Shown piece after piece: positions 41,480 through 49,481 of a stretch of DNA of 64,000 nucleotides. Both the position numbers and the translations under genes were made by a program. Origin of the DNA: Agromyces sp. 3263. GTDB taxonomy: Bacteria > Actinomycetota > Actinomycetes > Actinomycetales > Microbacteriaceae. Below the pieces are notes generated by a model, which searched no databases, was not told the origin of the DNA, and was given only the letters and a program-made list of their open reading frames with translations. The stretch covers positions 62,001-126,000 of the forward strand of contig NZ_JAVDUV010000001.1 in the NCBI RefSeq assembly GCF_031456545.1, read 5' to 3'. The first letter of the stretch is position 1. Each line of letters starts with the position of its first letter.

Positions 41480-42448
41480 TCAGCGCGTCGGGTCGATGAC
41501 GAGCTTGCCGAGCACGTCGCCCGCCCCGATGCGGGCGAGCGCCTCCGGCGTCGAGGCGAGCGGCAGCACCGCGTCGATGACCGGATGCACCGCTCCGGCC
41601 GCGACCATGGCGTCGAGCTCCTCGAGGCCGTCGTTGGGACGTGCGGCGAGCACGCGGTACGCACGATCGTCGCGCCGGCCGAGGCGGCCGAACGCGAACG
41701 CCGCGAGGATCGTGCGCATGCGACCGCCGATGATCACCAGGCGCCCGCCGTCCGCGAGCATGCGGCGGTACTCGCGCAGGCTCCGGTGCGCCACCAGGTC
41801 GATGATCACGTCGTAGCCCCCGTCGATCGGGCGGCCCGCCGCGGCATCCGTGAGGTCGATGGCACGAGTCGCGCCCAGCCGTCGCAGCAGGTCGAGCTTT
41901 CCGGCGCGGTCGACCGCGGTGACCTCGGCGCCCGCGCGGCGTGCGAGCTGCACGACGAGCGTCCCCGTTCCGCCCCCCGCGCCGTTCACGAGCACCCGAT
42001 CGCCGGCCGCCACGCCCGCCAGCCGCAGGCCCTGGAGGGCGAGACCGCCGGCCTGCGGCAGCACGGCCGCGTCGACGAAGCCGATCCCGTCGGGGATGCG
42101 CCGGAGGGCCGTCGCCGGCGCGGCCACGAACTCGGCGAAGCCGCCCCAGCGGGCGCCGGACAGGTCGCCGTGCACCCGGTCGCCGACCGCGACGCTCGTG
42201 GCACCGGCACCGACCGCCACCACGTCGCCGGCCACGTCGGCCCCGAGCACCGGATGCACGGGCCGGCGCACGCCGCCGCCGAGGCGGGTGATCAGCGGCC
42301 TGCCGTGCAGCAGGTCCCAGTCCCAGGAGTTGACCGACGCGGCCCGCACGCGCACCAGCACCTCGTCGGGACCCGGCACGGGTGTCGGCAGGTCGACCTC
42401 GCGTAGGCGGTCGGGACCGCCGTACCGTTCGTAGCGGATCGCGCGCAT
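41480..42448 (-). CDS. NADP-dependent quinone oxidoreductase (zeta-crystallin-like, MDR superfamily)
   Basis: 322 residues. The GroES-like N-terminal domain shows EVDLPTPVPGPDEVLVRVRA. The Rossmann domain has VLVNGAGGGTGTLVVQLARRAG for the NADP phosphate loop and IDLVAHRSLREYRRMLADGG. No zinc-ligand cysteines are seen, as expected for the quinone-oxidoreductase branch. One-electron or hydride reduction of quinones or enones with NADPH is the family activity; substrate unknown. Divergent from the FAD monooxygenase at 42519. Confidence 0.9.
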   Translation of the reverse strand: MRAIRYERYGGPDRLREVDLPTPVPGPDEVLVRVRAASVNSWDWDLLHGRPLITRLGGGVRRPVHPVLGADVAGDVVAVGAGATSVAVGDRVHGDLSGARWGGFAEFVAAPATALRRIPDGIGFVDAAVLPQAGGLALQGLRLAGVAAGDRVLVNGAGGGTGTLVVQLARRAGAEVTAVDRAGKLDLLRRLGATRAIDLTDAAAGRPIDGGYDVIIDLVAHRSLREYRRMLADGGRLVIIGGRMRTILAAFAFGRLGRRDDRAYRVLAARPNDGLEELDAMVAAGAVHPVIDAVLPLASTPEALARIGAGDVLGKLVIDPTR

Positions 42449-42518
42449 GCGGCGAGCCTATCCACGCCGCAGTCGCGCCGCCGCGGGCCGGAATACGTGG
42501 TCTCCCAGCGGGGTTGGC

Positions 42519-43661
42519 ATGGGCGTGAGCGCAATCGAGGTGGACGTCGCCGTCATCGGCGCCGGGCAGGCCGGACTCTCGGCCGCCTACCACCTGCAGC
42601 GTCGCGGCTTCGTGCCGGTCGTGCGCGACGCCCTCGCGGCGCAGACCTTCGTCGTGCTCGACGCCAATCCCGCGCCCGGTGGGGCGTGGCAACACCGCTG
42701 GCCGTCGCTGCGGATGGCGACCGTGAACGGCATCCACGAGCTGCCGGGATTCCCCGTGCCCCCCGCCGACCCCGCGATGGCGAGCCGTGAGGCGCTGCCG
42801 CCGTACTTCGCCGAGTACGAGCGGCGCTTCGACCTCGCGGTGCAGCGCCCGGTGCGGGTGACGGCGGTGCGCCGTGCCGACGACGACCCGCACGGCCGCC
42901 TGCTCGTCGAGACCGACCGGGACGACTGGGCCGCGCGTCACGTCATCAACGCCACGGGCACGTGGACCCGCCCGTTCCGCCCCTTCTACCCGGGGCTCGA
43001 TCGGTTCCGCGGGCGCCAGCTGCACGTCGCCGACTACGTCTCGGCCGACGAGTTCGCCGGGCAGCGCGTGATCGTCGTCGGCGCGGGCGTCTCGGCGGTG
43101 CAACTGCTCGACGAGATCTCACACGTCGCGGAGACGGTGTGGATGACGCGCCGGGAACCGCAGTGGGTCGAGGACGACTTCGACCTCGCCGCCCGCAGCG
43201 CCGCGATCGCCGGGGTCGAGGCCCGGGTGCGCCAGGGCCTGCCGCCCGGCAGCGTGATCGCGGTCACCGGCATGCACTGGACGCCGTGGGCGCGGGCCGC
43301 CGAGGCGCGCGGCGTGCTCGTGCGGCATCCGATGTTCGCCGCAGCCGAGGAGCACGGCGTGCGCATGCCCGACGGCTCCTTCATCGCCGCCGACGTGATC
43401 CTCTGGGCGACCGGTTTCCGCCCGGCGCTCGACCACCTCGCACCGTTGCGGCTGCGGACCCGCGAGGGCGGGTTCCGCGTCGCCGACACCCGCTCGCTCG
43501 ACGAGCCGCGCCTCTTCCTCATCGGCTACGGCCCATCGCAGTCGACCGTGGGCGCGAACCGGGCGGGTCGCGCGGCGGTGCAGCAGATCGTCGCGGAGCG
43601 TGCGCTGGACGGCGAACGCTCCACCGCATCGCCCGCCATCGCCGGGGCGACGGCCGCCTGA
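42519..43661 (+). CDS. FAD-dependent flavin-containing monooxygenase-like oxidoreductase
   Basis: 380 residues. FAD motif VAVIGAGQAGLSAAYHLQRR begins at ~9 and an NADPH motif VIVVGAGVSAVQLLDEI lies near 188. ATGTWTRPFRPFYPGLD and LWATGFRPALDHL are the usual FMO/Baeyer-Villiger-like connectors, though the full FxGxxxHxxxW/Y signature is degenerate (FRGRQLHVADY). Oxygenates an unknown nucleophile or ketone. Start at the ATG 42519; a GTG at 42525 is an alternative. The N-terminal region has an unusual RDALAAQTFV insertion after the first helix. Confidence 0.88.
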   Translation: MGVSAIEVDVAVIGAGQAGLSAAYHLQRRGFVPVVRDALAAQTFVVLDANPAPGGAWQHRWPSLRMATVNGIHELPGFPVPPADPAMASREALPPYFAEYERRFDLAVQRPVRVTAVRRADDDPHGRLLVETDRDDWAARHVINATGTWTRPFRPFYPGLDRFRGRQLHVADYVSADEFAGQRVIVVGAGVSAVQLLDEISHVAETVWMTRREPQWVEDDFDLAARSAAIAGVEARVRQGLPPGSVIAVTGMHWTPWARAAEARGVLVRHPMFAAAEEHGVRMPDGSFIAADVILWATGFRPALDHLAPLRLRTREGGFRVADTRSLDEPRLFLIGYGPSQSTVGANRAGRAAVQQIVAERALDGERSTASPAIAGATAA

Positions 43662-43697
43662 CGGGCCTTCGTCGTTGCCGCACCGTCGAGCGCGGAG

Positions 43698-43703
43698 CAG
43701 ACT
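43698..43703 (+). promoter_or_regulatory. -10 box CAGACT of a leaderless promoter
   Basis: CAGACT is followed by six bases and the ATG of the DUF488 gene at 43710. Confidence 0.45.
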
Positions 43704-43709
43704 GGCGCC

Positions 43710-44075
43710 ATGGCGTTCGTGATGAAGCGCGTGTACGAGCCGGCCGCGGCATCCGACGGCTATCGCGTGCTCGTCGACCGGCTCTGGCCCCGCGGGGTGA
43801 AGAAGGAGCGCGCCGAGCTCGATGAGTGGGCGAAGGACGCCGCCCCCTCTCCCGAACTGCGCACCGAATGGCATCACCACCGCGAGCGGTTCGACGAGTT
43901 CGCCGCCCGCTACCGCGATGAGCTCGACGCCGACTCGGCCGCGCAGGCGCTGCTCGAGACGGGGCGCGCACACGACCGGGTCACGCTCCTCTATGCCGCG
44001 CGCGACGAACAGGTCAATCACGTCGCCGTGCTGTTGGGATGGCTCGCCGATCACGGGGCATCCGTCGAGACCTGA
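43710..44075 (+). CDS. DUF488-family protein
   Basis: 121 residues, a complete small DUF488 domain. The conserved start KRVYEPAAASDGYRVLVDRLWPRGVKK contains the family's Asp-Arg-x-Trp-Pro-Arg-Gly motif, cut here to its core, and HDRVTLLYAARDEQVNHVAVL its end. Members are soluble, of unknown activity, and often found with stress or antibiotic-related genes. Leaderless; followed at once by a terminator hairpin, so a single-gene unit. Confidence 0.9.
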   Translation: MAFVMKRVYEPAAASDGYRVLVDRLWPRGVKKERAELDEWAKDAAPSPELRTEWHHHRERFDEFAARYRDELDADSAAQALLETGRAHDRVTLLYAARDEQVNHVAVLLGWLADHGASVET

Positions 44076-44080
44076 GACGA

Positions 44081-44119
44081 GCGGATGCCGCGCTGCACGC
44101 ACTCCGCAGCGGCATCCGC
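44081..44119 (+). terminator. hairpin terminator with GGATGCC/GGCATCC arms
   Basis: 11-base arms GCGGATGCCGC (44081-44091) and GCGGCATCCGC (44109-44119), extended inward by GCTGC/GCAGC pairing, six bases after the DUF488 stop. Confidence 0.75.
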
Positions 44120-44197
44120 CCGCCGCATCGGGTGAGCCCTTGCGACCCCCCGATCGCCGGCGTAGCGTGCGGTCCAACCCGAAAGTGAGGGATCATC

Positions 44198-44635
44198 ATG
44201 CTCGCGAAGATGCCCGCCCGGATCGCCGCGCTCACGCTGGCGGCCGCCGCACTCACGCTCGCGGGTGCCGGCGCAGCCCAGGCTGCGCCCGCCATCCCGC
44301 TGACCGGAGGCCAGGAGTCGCCGAAGCCGACCACGTTCGGCGCCCACGGCTCGTTCAGCTACGACATCGACGGCACGCAGTTCTGCTACACGCTCGAGGT
44401 GAGCGGCCTGTCGGCGCCGGCCACGGCCGCCCACGTCCACGTCGGGGTGCGCAACGCTCCCGGCCCGGTCGTGATCCCGCTCGCCGTGCCGATGGCGACC
44501 GACTTCGAGGTCGCGGCGTGCACCACCGCCTCGGCCGATCTGCTCGCGGCGATCGAGGCGGACCCGAGCGCGTACTACGTCAACGTCCACGACGCGAACA
44601 ACCCCGGAGGCGAGATCCGCGGACAGCTCAAGTAG
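44198..44635 (+). CDS. secreted CHRD-domain protein
   Basis: 145 residues. A signal peptide covers 1-30 (basic start, Ala/Leu core, AAQAAPA cleavage site). The CHRD domain then shows LTGGQESPKPTTFGAHGSFS, FCYTLEVSGLSAPATAAHVH and the closing YYVNVHDANNPGGEIRGQL with its His and Asn-Pro-Gly-Gly-Glu turn. The domain, first described in chordin, forms a secreted beta-barrel; its bacterial role is unknown. GTGAGGGATC upstream gives a ribosome site. Alone. Confidence 0.92.
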   Translation: MLAKMPARIAALTLAAAALTLAGAGAAQAAPAIPLTGGQESPKPTTFGAHGSFSYDIDGTQFCYTLEVSGLSAPATAAHVHVGVRNAPGPVVIPLAVPMATDFEVAACTTASADLLAAIEADPSAYYVNVHDANNPGGEIRGQLK

Positions 44636-44708
44636 CGCACGGTCGGCCGCCGCTCGCCGTCCGAGAGCCCAGCGCACGGGAGACCCGCCGCCGGCGCTCA
44701 CCGCCCTC

Positions 44709-45113
44709 GTGCTCGCGCTGTCCGCGGTCGTCCTCGCCGTGTGCGCCGTGGGGATGATCTTCGAGACCTCCAGCCGTGCGTTCACGTCGTATGCGCCGAT
44801 CGAGGTGACGGTCGTCGGCGAGCACTCCGAGGATCGGCTGGTCGCCGACCGACGGGGCAGCAGCATCGAGTCGGTCCGCATCGTGACCGTTGAACTGCCC
44901 GACGAGGTTCGCGCCGACCTGCAGAGCGACGATCTCGCCGTCGGCGCCACCGCGACGGTCTACCGCAGCGATCCCGGTGCGGTGTTCGAGGCACCGCCGG
45001 CACGGCCGGGCGCGCTCGAGTGGGCGCTCTGCGCGGCCACCGCGGCAGCCGCGATCGCCCTCGCTGCACTGTCGGTGCGCAGCATGCGGGGGCCGCGGCG
45101 AGCCGTCGTCTAG
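44709..45113 (+). CDS. two-span membrane protein of unknown function
   Basis: 134 residues from a GTG. One hydrophobic segment at each end (LALSAVVLAVCAVGMIF and ALEWALCAATAAAAIALAAL) frames a ~75-residue outside domain rich in Val, Asp and Glu. No family recognised. The start is uncertain: no ribosome site or ATG is visible and the upstream frame stays open to the CHRD gene. The 3' end overlaps the opposing CPBP gene by four bases. Reality is supported by codon usage and the clean membrane pattern. Confidence 0.6.
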   Translation: MLALSAVVLAVCAVGMIFETSSRAFTSYAPIEVTVVGEHSEDRLVADRRGSSIESVRIVTVELPDEVRADLQSDDLAVGATATVYRSDPGAVFEAPPARPGALEWALCAATAAAAIALAALSVRSMRGPRRAVV

Positions 45114-45949
45114 GGCGCCAGCAGGAAGATCGCCGGCCAGCCGTTGTGCGCGTAGACGATCACCGCGAACACGATCGCGTCGAAGAGCAGGTGCACGACG
45201 AGCACGTAGGTGAGCGACTTCGTGAGCTTGAACGTGTAGCCCTGCAGCAGCGCGAACGGGATGGTGAGCAGCGGCCCCCAGGACTGGTAGCCGAGCTCCC
45301 ACAGGAACGAGACGAAGACGATCGACTGCAGCAGGTTGGCCTGCCAGGTCGGGAAGTGCCGGCGCAGCAGCGCGAACACGGTGCAGATGAAGAACAGCTC
45401 GTCCCACGTGCCCACCGCGTTCACGCCGACGAACAGGCGCGCGATCTCGTCGGGGGCGGTGACCGTCGGCCAGTTCGTGTAGACGCCCGAGGTGATGAAG
45501 TAGAACGGCAGGATCGCCCAGCCGAGGAAGAGCACGAGCAGCAGGTACGCCCACTGCACCCGCGTCCACCGCTGGCCCGTGCGCCACGGGAAGCGGATGA
45601 CCCGGTCGCGGTAGACGAACCGGGAGATCAGGTACGGCACCGCCACCGCGCTGCCGAGCACGACCGTGAAGCGGACCATGTTCGGGTAGCTGATGTCGGC
45701 TTCGAGCGACATGGTGGAGATGATGACCTGGCCGACCGCGATGAGGGCGAGGTCGGGCAGCAGCCGGGTGGTGCGGCCCGACCGGTCGACCAGCCACGCC
45801 ACGCCGAGGCCAAGTACGAGCACCGCGTAGCCCGCCAGCCGCAACTGGAACCCGAAGAGGAGCACCGCGGCGCCGCAGACGAGCACGGCGGGGAGCAATG
45901 CGATGGGGTGCGTGCGCACCTCGGGCGGCGCGACGAGGGCGGTGGACAC
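45110..45949 (-). CDS. CPBP-family (CAAX protease-like) intramembrane protein
   Basis: 279 residues with about eight hydrophobic segments. The catalytic-region motifs of the Abi/CPBP family appear as GTWDELFFICTVFALLRRH (EExxxR position, here Asp-Glu), VFVSFLWELGYQSWG and VLVVHLLFDAIVF (HxxxN/D position). Family members are membrane metalloproteases or immunity proteins; with Asp in the first Glu position proteolytic activity is unsure. Neighbours give no target. GTG/ATG choice follows the first Met. Confidence 0.82.
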   Translation of the reverse strand: MSTALVAPPEVRTHPIALLPAVLVCGAAVLLFGFQLRLAGYAVLVLGLGVAWLVDRSGRTTRLLPDLALIAVGQVIISTMSLEADISYPNMVRFTVVLGSAVAVPYLISRFVYRDRVIRFPWRTGQRWTRVQWAYLLLVLFLGWAILPFYFITSGVYTNWPTVTAPDEIARLFVGVNAVGTWDELFFICTVFALLRRHFPTWQANLLQSIVFVSFLWELGYQSWGPLLTIPFALLQGYTFKLTKSLTYVLVVHLLFDAIVFAVIVYAHNGWPAIFLLAP

Positions 45950-46067
45950 CCTCCCAGCTTCGCCGTCGCGACGCGGCGCGGCAAGTCGCCGCGGATCGTG
46001 ACGCCGTGCGACGGCGCGCCCGGCGCGGGTCTCCCCCGGTGTCGGGAGGACGTGTCACGATCGGTGC

Positions 46068-47195
46068 ATGACGCGGATGCCCCGGCCCTACCCTCATCCG
46101 ACGCCGCACGCGGCGATCGTGCCGCCCTACCTCCTCGCGCGCATCGCGAACCTCGACGACCCGCGCTTCGACGCGGCCGCCGACGCCGCCCGCCGCTCGC
46201 TCCTCCGCGACGCGCCCGTGCGCGAATGGCGGGGCAGCGGCGAACTGCCCTCGTTCATCGCACCCGAGCACCCGGCGCGCGACGAGCGACCCGCTGCGGC
46301 TCCCGGCACGGCGCCGCAGCCCGACCGCCGCATCTCCGACGCGCAGGGCGACGACAAGCTGCCCGGCCGCCTCGTGCGCCGCGAGGGCCAGCCCGCGAGC
46401 GGCGACCCCGCGGTCGACCAGGCCTACGACGGCCTCGGCGACACGTTCGAGATGTTCGCCCGGGTGTTCGCGCGCGACTCGATCGACGACGCGGGCCTGC
46501 CCCTCGAGGCCACCGTGCACTACGGCGACCGCTACGACAACGCCTTCTGGGACGGCGAGCGCATGGTGTTCGGCGACGGCGACGGCGAGGTGTTCCGCGG
46601 CTTCACCCAGTCGATCAGCGTGATCGGCCACGAGCTCGCGCACGGCGTCACGGAGCGCACCGCGCGGCTTCGCTACCAGGGCCAGTCGGGCGCCCTCAAC
46701 GAGCACGTCTCCGACGTGTTCGGCGCGCTCGTGGAGCAGTACGCCATGGGTCAGGATGCCGCGTCGGCGACCTGGCTCATCGGCGAGGGGGTCTTCACCG
46801 AGGCGGTCGAAGGGCGCGCCATCCGCTCGATGAAGGCGCCCGGCACCGCCTACGATGACGACGTGCTCGGCAAGGACCCGCAGCCCGACCACTTCGACCG
46901 CTACATCGAGACCGACGATGACAACGGCGGGGTGCACCTGAACTCGGGCATCCCCAACCGGGCCTTCGCGCTCGCGGCCATCGAGCTCGGCGGGTTCGCG
47001 TGGGAGACCGTGGGGCGGGTCTGGTACGACGTGCTCACGTCCGGCCGGCTGCAGCCCGACACCGACTTCCAGACCTTCGCGAACGAGACGGTGCGCGCTG
47101 CGACCGAACGCTACGGCCGCGCGTCCCGCGAGACCCGGGCGGTGCAGGGCGGCTGGGCTGCGGTGGGCATCGAGACGGTGCCGGCGGCCGCCTGA
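46068..47195 (+). CDS. M4-family metallopeptidase, protealysin-like (no signal peptide)
   Basis: 375 residues. The zinc site HELAH lies near residue 187 in SVIGHELAHGVTERTA, with the third ligand Glu in LNEHVSDVFGALVEQYA, cut here to its core, and the calcium/substrate segments VHLNSGIPNRAF. Only a short propeptide-like N-terminal part (~110 residues) precedes the catalytic domain and there is no signal peptide, as in protealysin. The emfourin-type inhibitor gene follows 83 bases downstream, which is the expected partner. Likely acts inside the cell or after non-classical release. Confidence 0.94.
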   Translation: MTRMPRPYPHPTPHAAIVPPYLLARIANLDDPRFDAAADAARRSLLRDAPVREWRGSGELPSFIAPEHPARDERPAAAPGTAPQPDRRISDAQGDDKLPGRLVRREGQPASGDPAVDQAYDGLGDTFEMFARVFARDSIDDAGLPLEATVHYGDRYDNAFWDGERMVFGDGDGEVFRGFTQSISVIGHELAHGVTERTARLRYQGQSGALNEHVSDVFGALVEQYAMGQDAASATWLIGEGVFTEAVEGRAIRSMKAPGTAYDDDVLGKDPQPDHFDRYIETDDDNGGVHLNSGIPNRAFALAAIELGGFAWETVGRVWYDVLTSGRLQPDTDFQTFANETVRAATERYGRASRETRAVQGGWAAVGIETVPAAA

Positions 47196-47265
47196 ACCGG
47201 CACCATGCCGCCGCATCTGCTGCAGGTCCTGCGGGTCCGCCCCAGCGGCCCTCGCATCGCGGGAG

Positions 47266-47271
47266 TACCAT
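47266..47271 (+). promoter_or_regulatory. -10 box TACCAT of a leaderless promoter for the inhibitor gene
   Basis: TACCAT is followed by seven bases and the ATG at 47279, inside the gap after the M4 peptidase gene, so the inhibitor may be made independently of the peptidase. Confidence 0.5.
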
Positions 47272-47278
47272 CGCGGGC

Positions 47279-47611
47279 ATGGACGTCATCGTGTCCCGAA
47301 CGGGCGGCCTGGCGGGCCTTCGACTCACGTGGGAGGTGCGCGTCGACGAGCAGCCCGATGCCGACCGGTGGTACCTCCTCATCGAGGAGATCCCGTGGAG
47401 CCAGCCTCCCCCCGTGCCGCCCGAGCCCGACCGGTACGTCTATCGCATCCGGTGCGAGCCGCACGAGGCGACGCTGGCGGAACGCCAACTCACCGGTCCC
47501 TGGCGCGAGCTCGTCGACCGGGTGCAGCAGGTCACCGAGCCGGCGCGCGGCTCGAGCGGCGAGGGCCGACCGGCGCCCACCGAACGGCCCGCACCGCCCC
47601 GAGCGCGATGA
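47279..47611 (+). CDS. emfourin-like inhibitor of the M4 peptidase
   Basis: 110 residues. The N-terminus DVIVSRTGGLAGLRLTWEV matches the emfourin pattern (a strand, RxGGxAGxR, a strand), and WYLLIEEIPW and YVYRIRCEPHEATLAERQL fit the rest of the fold. Emfourin is known as a slow-tight inhibitor of protealysin encoded next to it. The last ~25 residues are a Pro/Arg tail. Assigned by motif plus the M4 peptidase gene just upstream; inhibition itself is inference. Confidence 0.82.
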   Translation: MDVIVSRTGGLAGLRLTWEVRVDEQPDADRWYLLIEEIPWSQPPPVPPEPDRYVYRIRCEPHEATLAERQLTGPWRELVDRVQQVTEPARGSSGEGRPAPTERPAPPRAR

Positions 47612-47629
47612 GCCCCTGAGCCGCGAGAG

Positions 47630-47671
47630 ACGACGAAGGCCGGCGGGCTCGTGCCCACCGGCCTTCGTCGT
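47630..47671. terminator. bidirectional hairpin terminator
   Basis: 14-base arms ACGACGAAGGCCGG (47630-47643) and CCGGCCTTCGTCGT (47658-47671), between the converging emfourin and FKBP genes. Confidence 0.85.
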
Positions 47672-47686
47672 ACGGGATCGCTCGGC

Positions 47687-48058
47687 TCAGCTGACGCCGA
47701 GGAGGTCGATCACGAAGATCAGGGTCTTGCCCGAGAGCTGGTGCCCTCCGCCGGCCGGACCGTAGGCCTTCTGCGGCGGCACGGTCAGCTTGCGGCGACC
47801 GCCGACCTTCATGCCCGGGATCCCCTCCTGCCACCCGGCGATGAGCGCCTGCAGCGGGAAGTTGATCGACTGGCTGCGGCTCCACGATGAGTCGAACTCC
47901 TCACCGGTCTCGTACTCCACGCCGAGGTAGTGCACGTCGACGGTGGAGCCCGGGGTCGCCTCCGCGCCGTCGCCCACCACGATGTCCTCGATGACGAGTT
48001 CGACGGGGGCCGGACCCTCGGGGGCGTCGATCTCGGGCTTGCTGTTCGTGTCAGTCAT
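47687..48058 (-). CDS. FKBP-type peptidyl-prolyl cis-trans isomerase
   Basis: 123 residues. Active-site segments are VDVHYLGVEYETGEEFDSSW, INFPLQALIAGWQEGIPGM and GRRKLTVPPQKAYG, covering the Tyr, Asp, Phe-equivalents and Trp of the FK506 pocket; LIFVIDLLGV closes the barrel. The shortened ATG start at 48058 removes an upstream reading with no homology. Soluble, cytoplasmic, helps proline isomerisation during folding. Single-gene unit ending at the hairpin above. Confidence 0.94.
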   Translation of the reverse strand: MTDTNSKPEIDAPEGPAPVELVIEDIVVGDGAEATPGSTVDVHYLGVEYETGEEFDSSWSRSQSINFPLQALIAGWQEGIPGMKVGGRRKLTVPPQKAYGPAGGGHQLSGKTLIFVIDLLGVS

Positions 48059-48247
48059 GGCTCCCATCCAAACGGACGCGACGGGCATGGACAACCGTCC
48101 ACCCCCCTCTTGCGCTGACTGCGAACATCACGCACTCTGGAATCCGAGAACTCGTCGCCCCGTAGAGATGTCGGCAGTGCCACACCACAGGGCGGCGAGT
48201 TTCCTTGTGCGGGGGCCGCGCTCCGCCGGCGCCCCCTCCGCAGAAGA

Positions 48248-49405
48248 TCAGCGCAGCAGCGCGGCGCGGTCGGCGGCCACCGCCTCCAGCAGCGCATGCT
48301 CGTCGACGGCGCCCCGGCGCCCGTCGCGGGCGGTCACCATCCGCTGCCTGGTGAAGGCGAGGTGCGTGGCGTCCCTGATGAGGCGGCGCATCAGCGCAGT
48401 GCGCGGCGGGGTCTGCGCCCTCGCCCACGCCTTCGCCTGCCGACGTCCGGCGGGCGTGGCGAGCATCTCGACCTCCGCGGGGCTGAACCAGCCGGCCGCG
48501 CCGTACTCGGCGAGCCGTGTGCGGGTGATGCGCGCCTCCTGGCGGCGCAGGTACACCGTCACCAGCAGCGCACCGACGAAGATCGGCACCTGCACGGTGA
48601 AGTACAGGCCGATCGCGTCGTCGGCGAAGGCGAGCGAGCCGTTCCACAGCGCGTGCAGCAGCACCGCTCCCGTGAGGCCGAGCAGGAACCATCCGATCAC
48701 GCCGGGGCCGCCCCCACGACTCGCGCCGATGCCGATCGCGATGCCGATGCACGCGGTGAACAGCACGTGCGCGAAGGGCGAGAAGATGCCCCGCAGCACG
48801 AACGTGGCACCGAGCTCGCTCGCACCGCCCTCGGCGAGCGCCTGCCCGAAGTAGAGGATGTTCTCGGTGAACGCGAACCCCGCGGCCGCCGTGGCGGCGT
48901 AGACGAGGCCGTCGACCGGGCCGTCGAAATGCGACCGCGAGAACGCGAAGATGAGCAGCACGCCCAGGCCCTTGGCGAGCTCCTCCACGAGCGGCGCCTG
49001 CACGACCGCCTGCAGGGCCTCGTCGGGACTGCCGCCCGGCTGCGCGAACGCCATCGCGAGCTGCACGCCGAGGTCGACGACGAGCGCGATCGCGACCGCG
49101 ACCGCCGCGCCCCACAGGAACGCGAACCACAGCGCCCACCGCGGCTCGGGCTCCCAGCGGTCGATCCAGCGCACCGCGAGCAGCACGACCCCCAGCGGCA
49201 CGAGCGCGAGCAACGTGCCGATGACGAGTGTCGACACGCCGAGGGCGAGGCCGAGATATGCGAGGACGAGCAGTCCGACCAGTCCGGCGAGCACGATCCC
49301 GATCACCGCGAACACCGTGCCACCCCGCCGCCCGCGCGGCGGCGGCGCCGACCAGAGCGGTGCGGCGGGCGTCGGGTTCAGCTCGGGCGGCGGGGCGCTG
49401 GTCAT
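48248..49405 (-). CDS. PrsW-family intramembrane metalloprotease
   Basis: 385 residues. After a Pro-rich start, about eight membrane spans follow. Catalytic elements are VEELAKGLGVLLI (EExxK), FAFTENILYFGQAL (family Glu-Asn), SPFAHVLFTACIG and LLHALWNGSLAF, giving two His plus Glu for zinc. The soluble C-terminal ~110 residues are helical and basic. In Bacillus PrsW performs site-1 cleavage of an anti-sigma factor; no sigma or anti-sigma gene is in the window, so the target is unknown. Confidence 0.92.
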   Translation of the reverse strand: MTSAPPPELNPTPAAPLWSAPPPRGRRGGTVFAVIGIVLAGLVGLLVLAYLGLALGVSTLVIGTLLALVPLGVVLLAVRWIDRWEPEPRWALWFAFLWGAAVAVAIALVVDLGVQLAMAFAQPGGSPDEALQAVVQAPLVEELAKGLGVLLIFAFSRSHFDGPVDGLVYAATAAAGFAFTENILYFGQALAEGGASELGATFVLRGIFSPFAHVLFTACIGIAIGIGASRGGGPGVIGWFLLGLTGAVLLHALWNGSLAFADDAIGLYFTVQVPIFVGALLVTVYLRRQEARITRTRLAEYGAAGWFSPAEVEMLATPAGRRQAKAWARAQTPPRTALMRRLIRDATHLAFTRQRMVTARDGRRGAVDEHALLEAVAADRAALLR

Positions 49406-49481
49406 CCGCGCAGCCTATCGACCCCGCGCACCTCGGTGCAGCGGGTTGCCAAGGGCTCGCGCGGGGTTGCGGCGAACGGGC

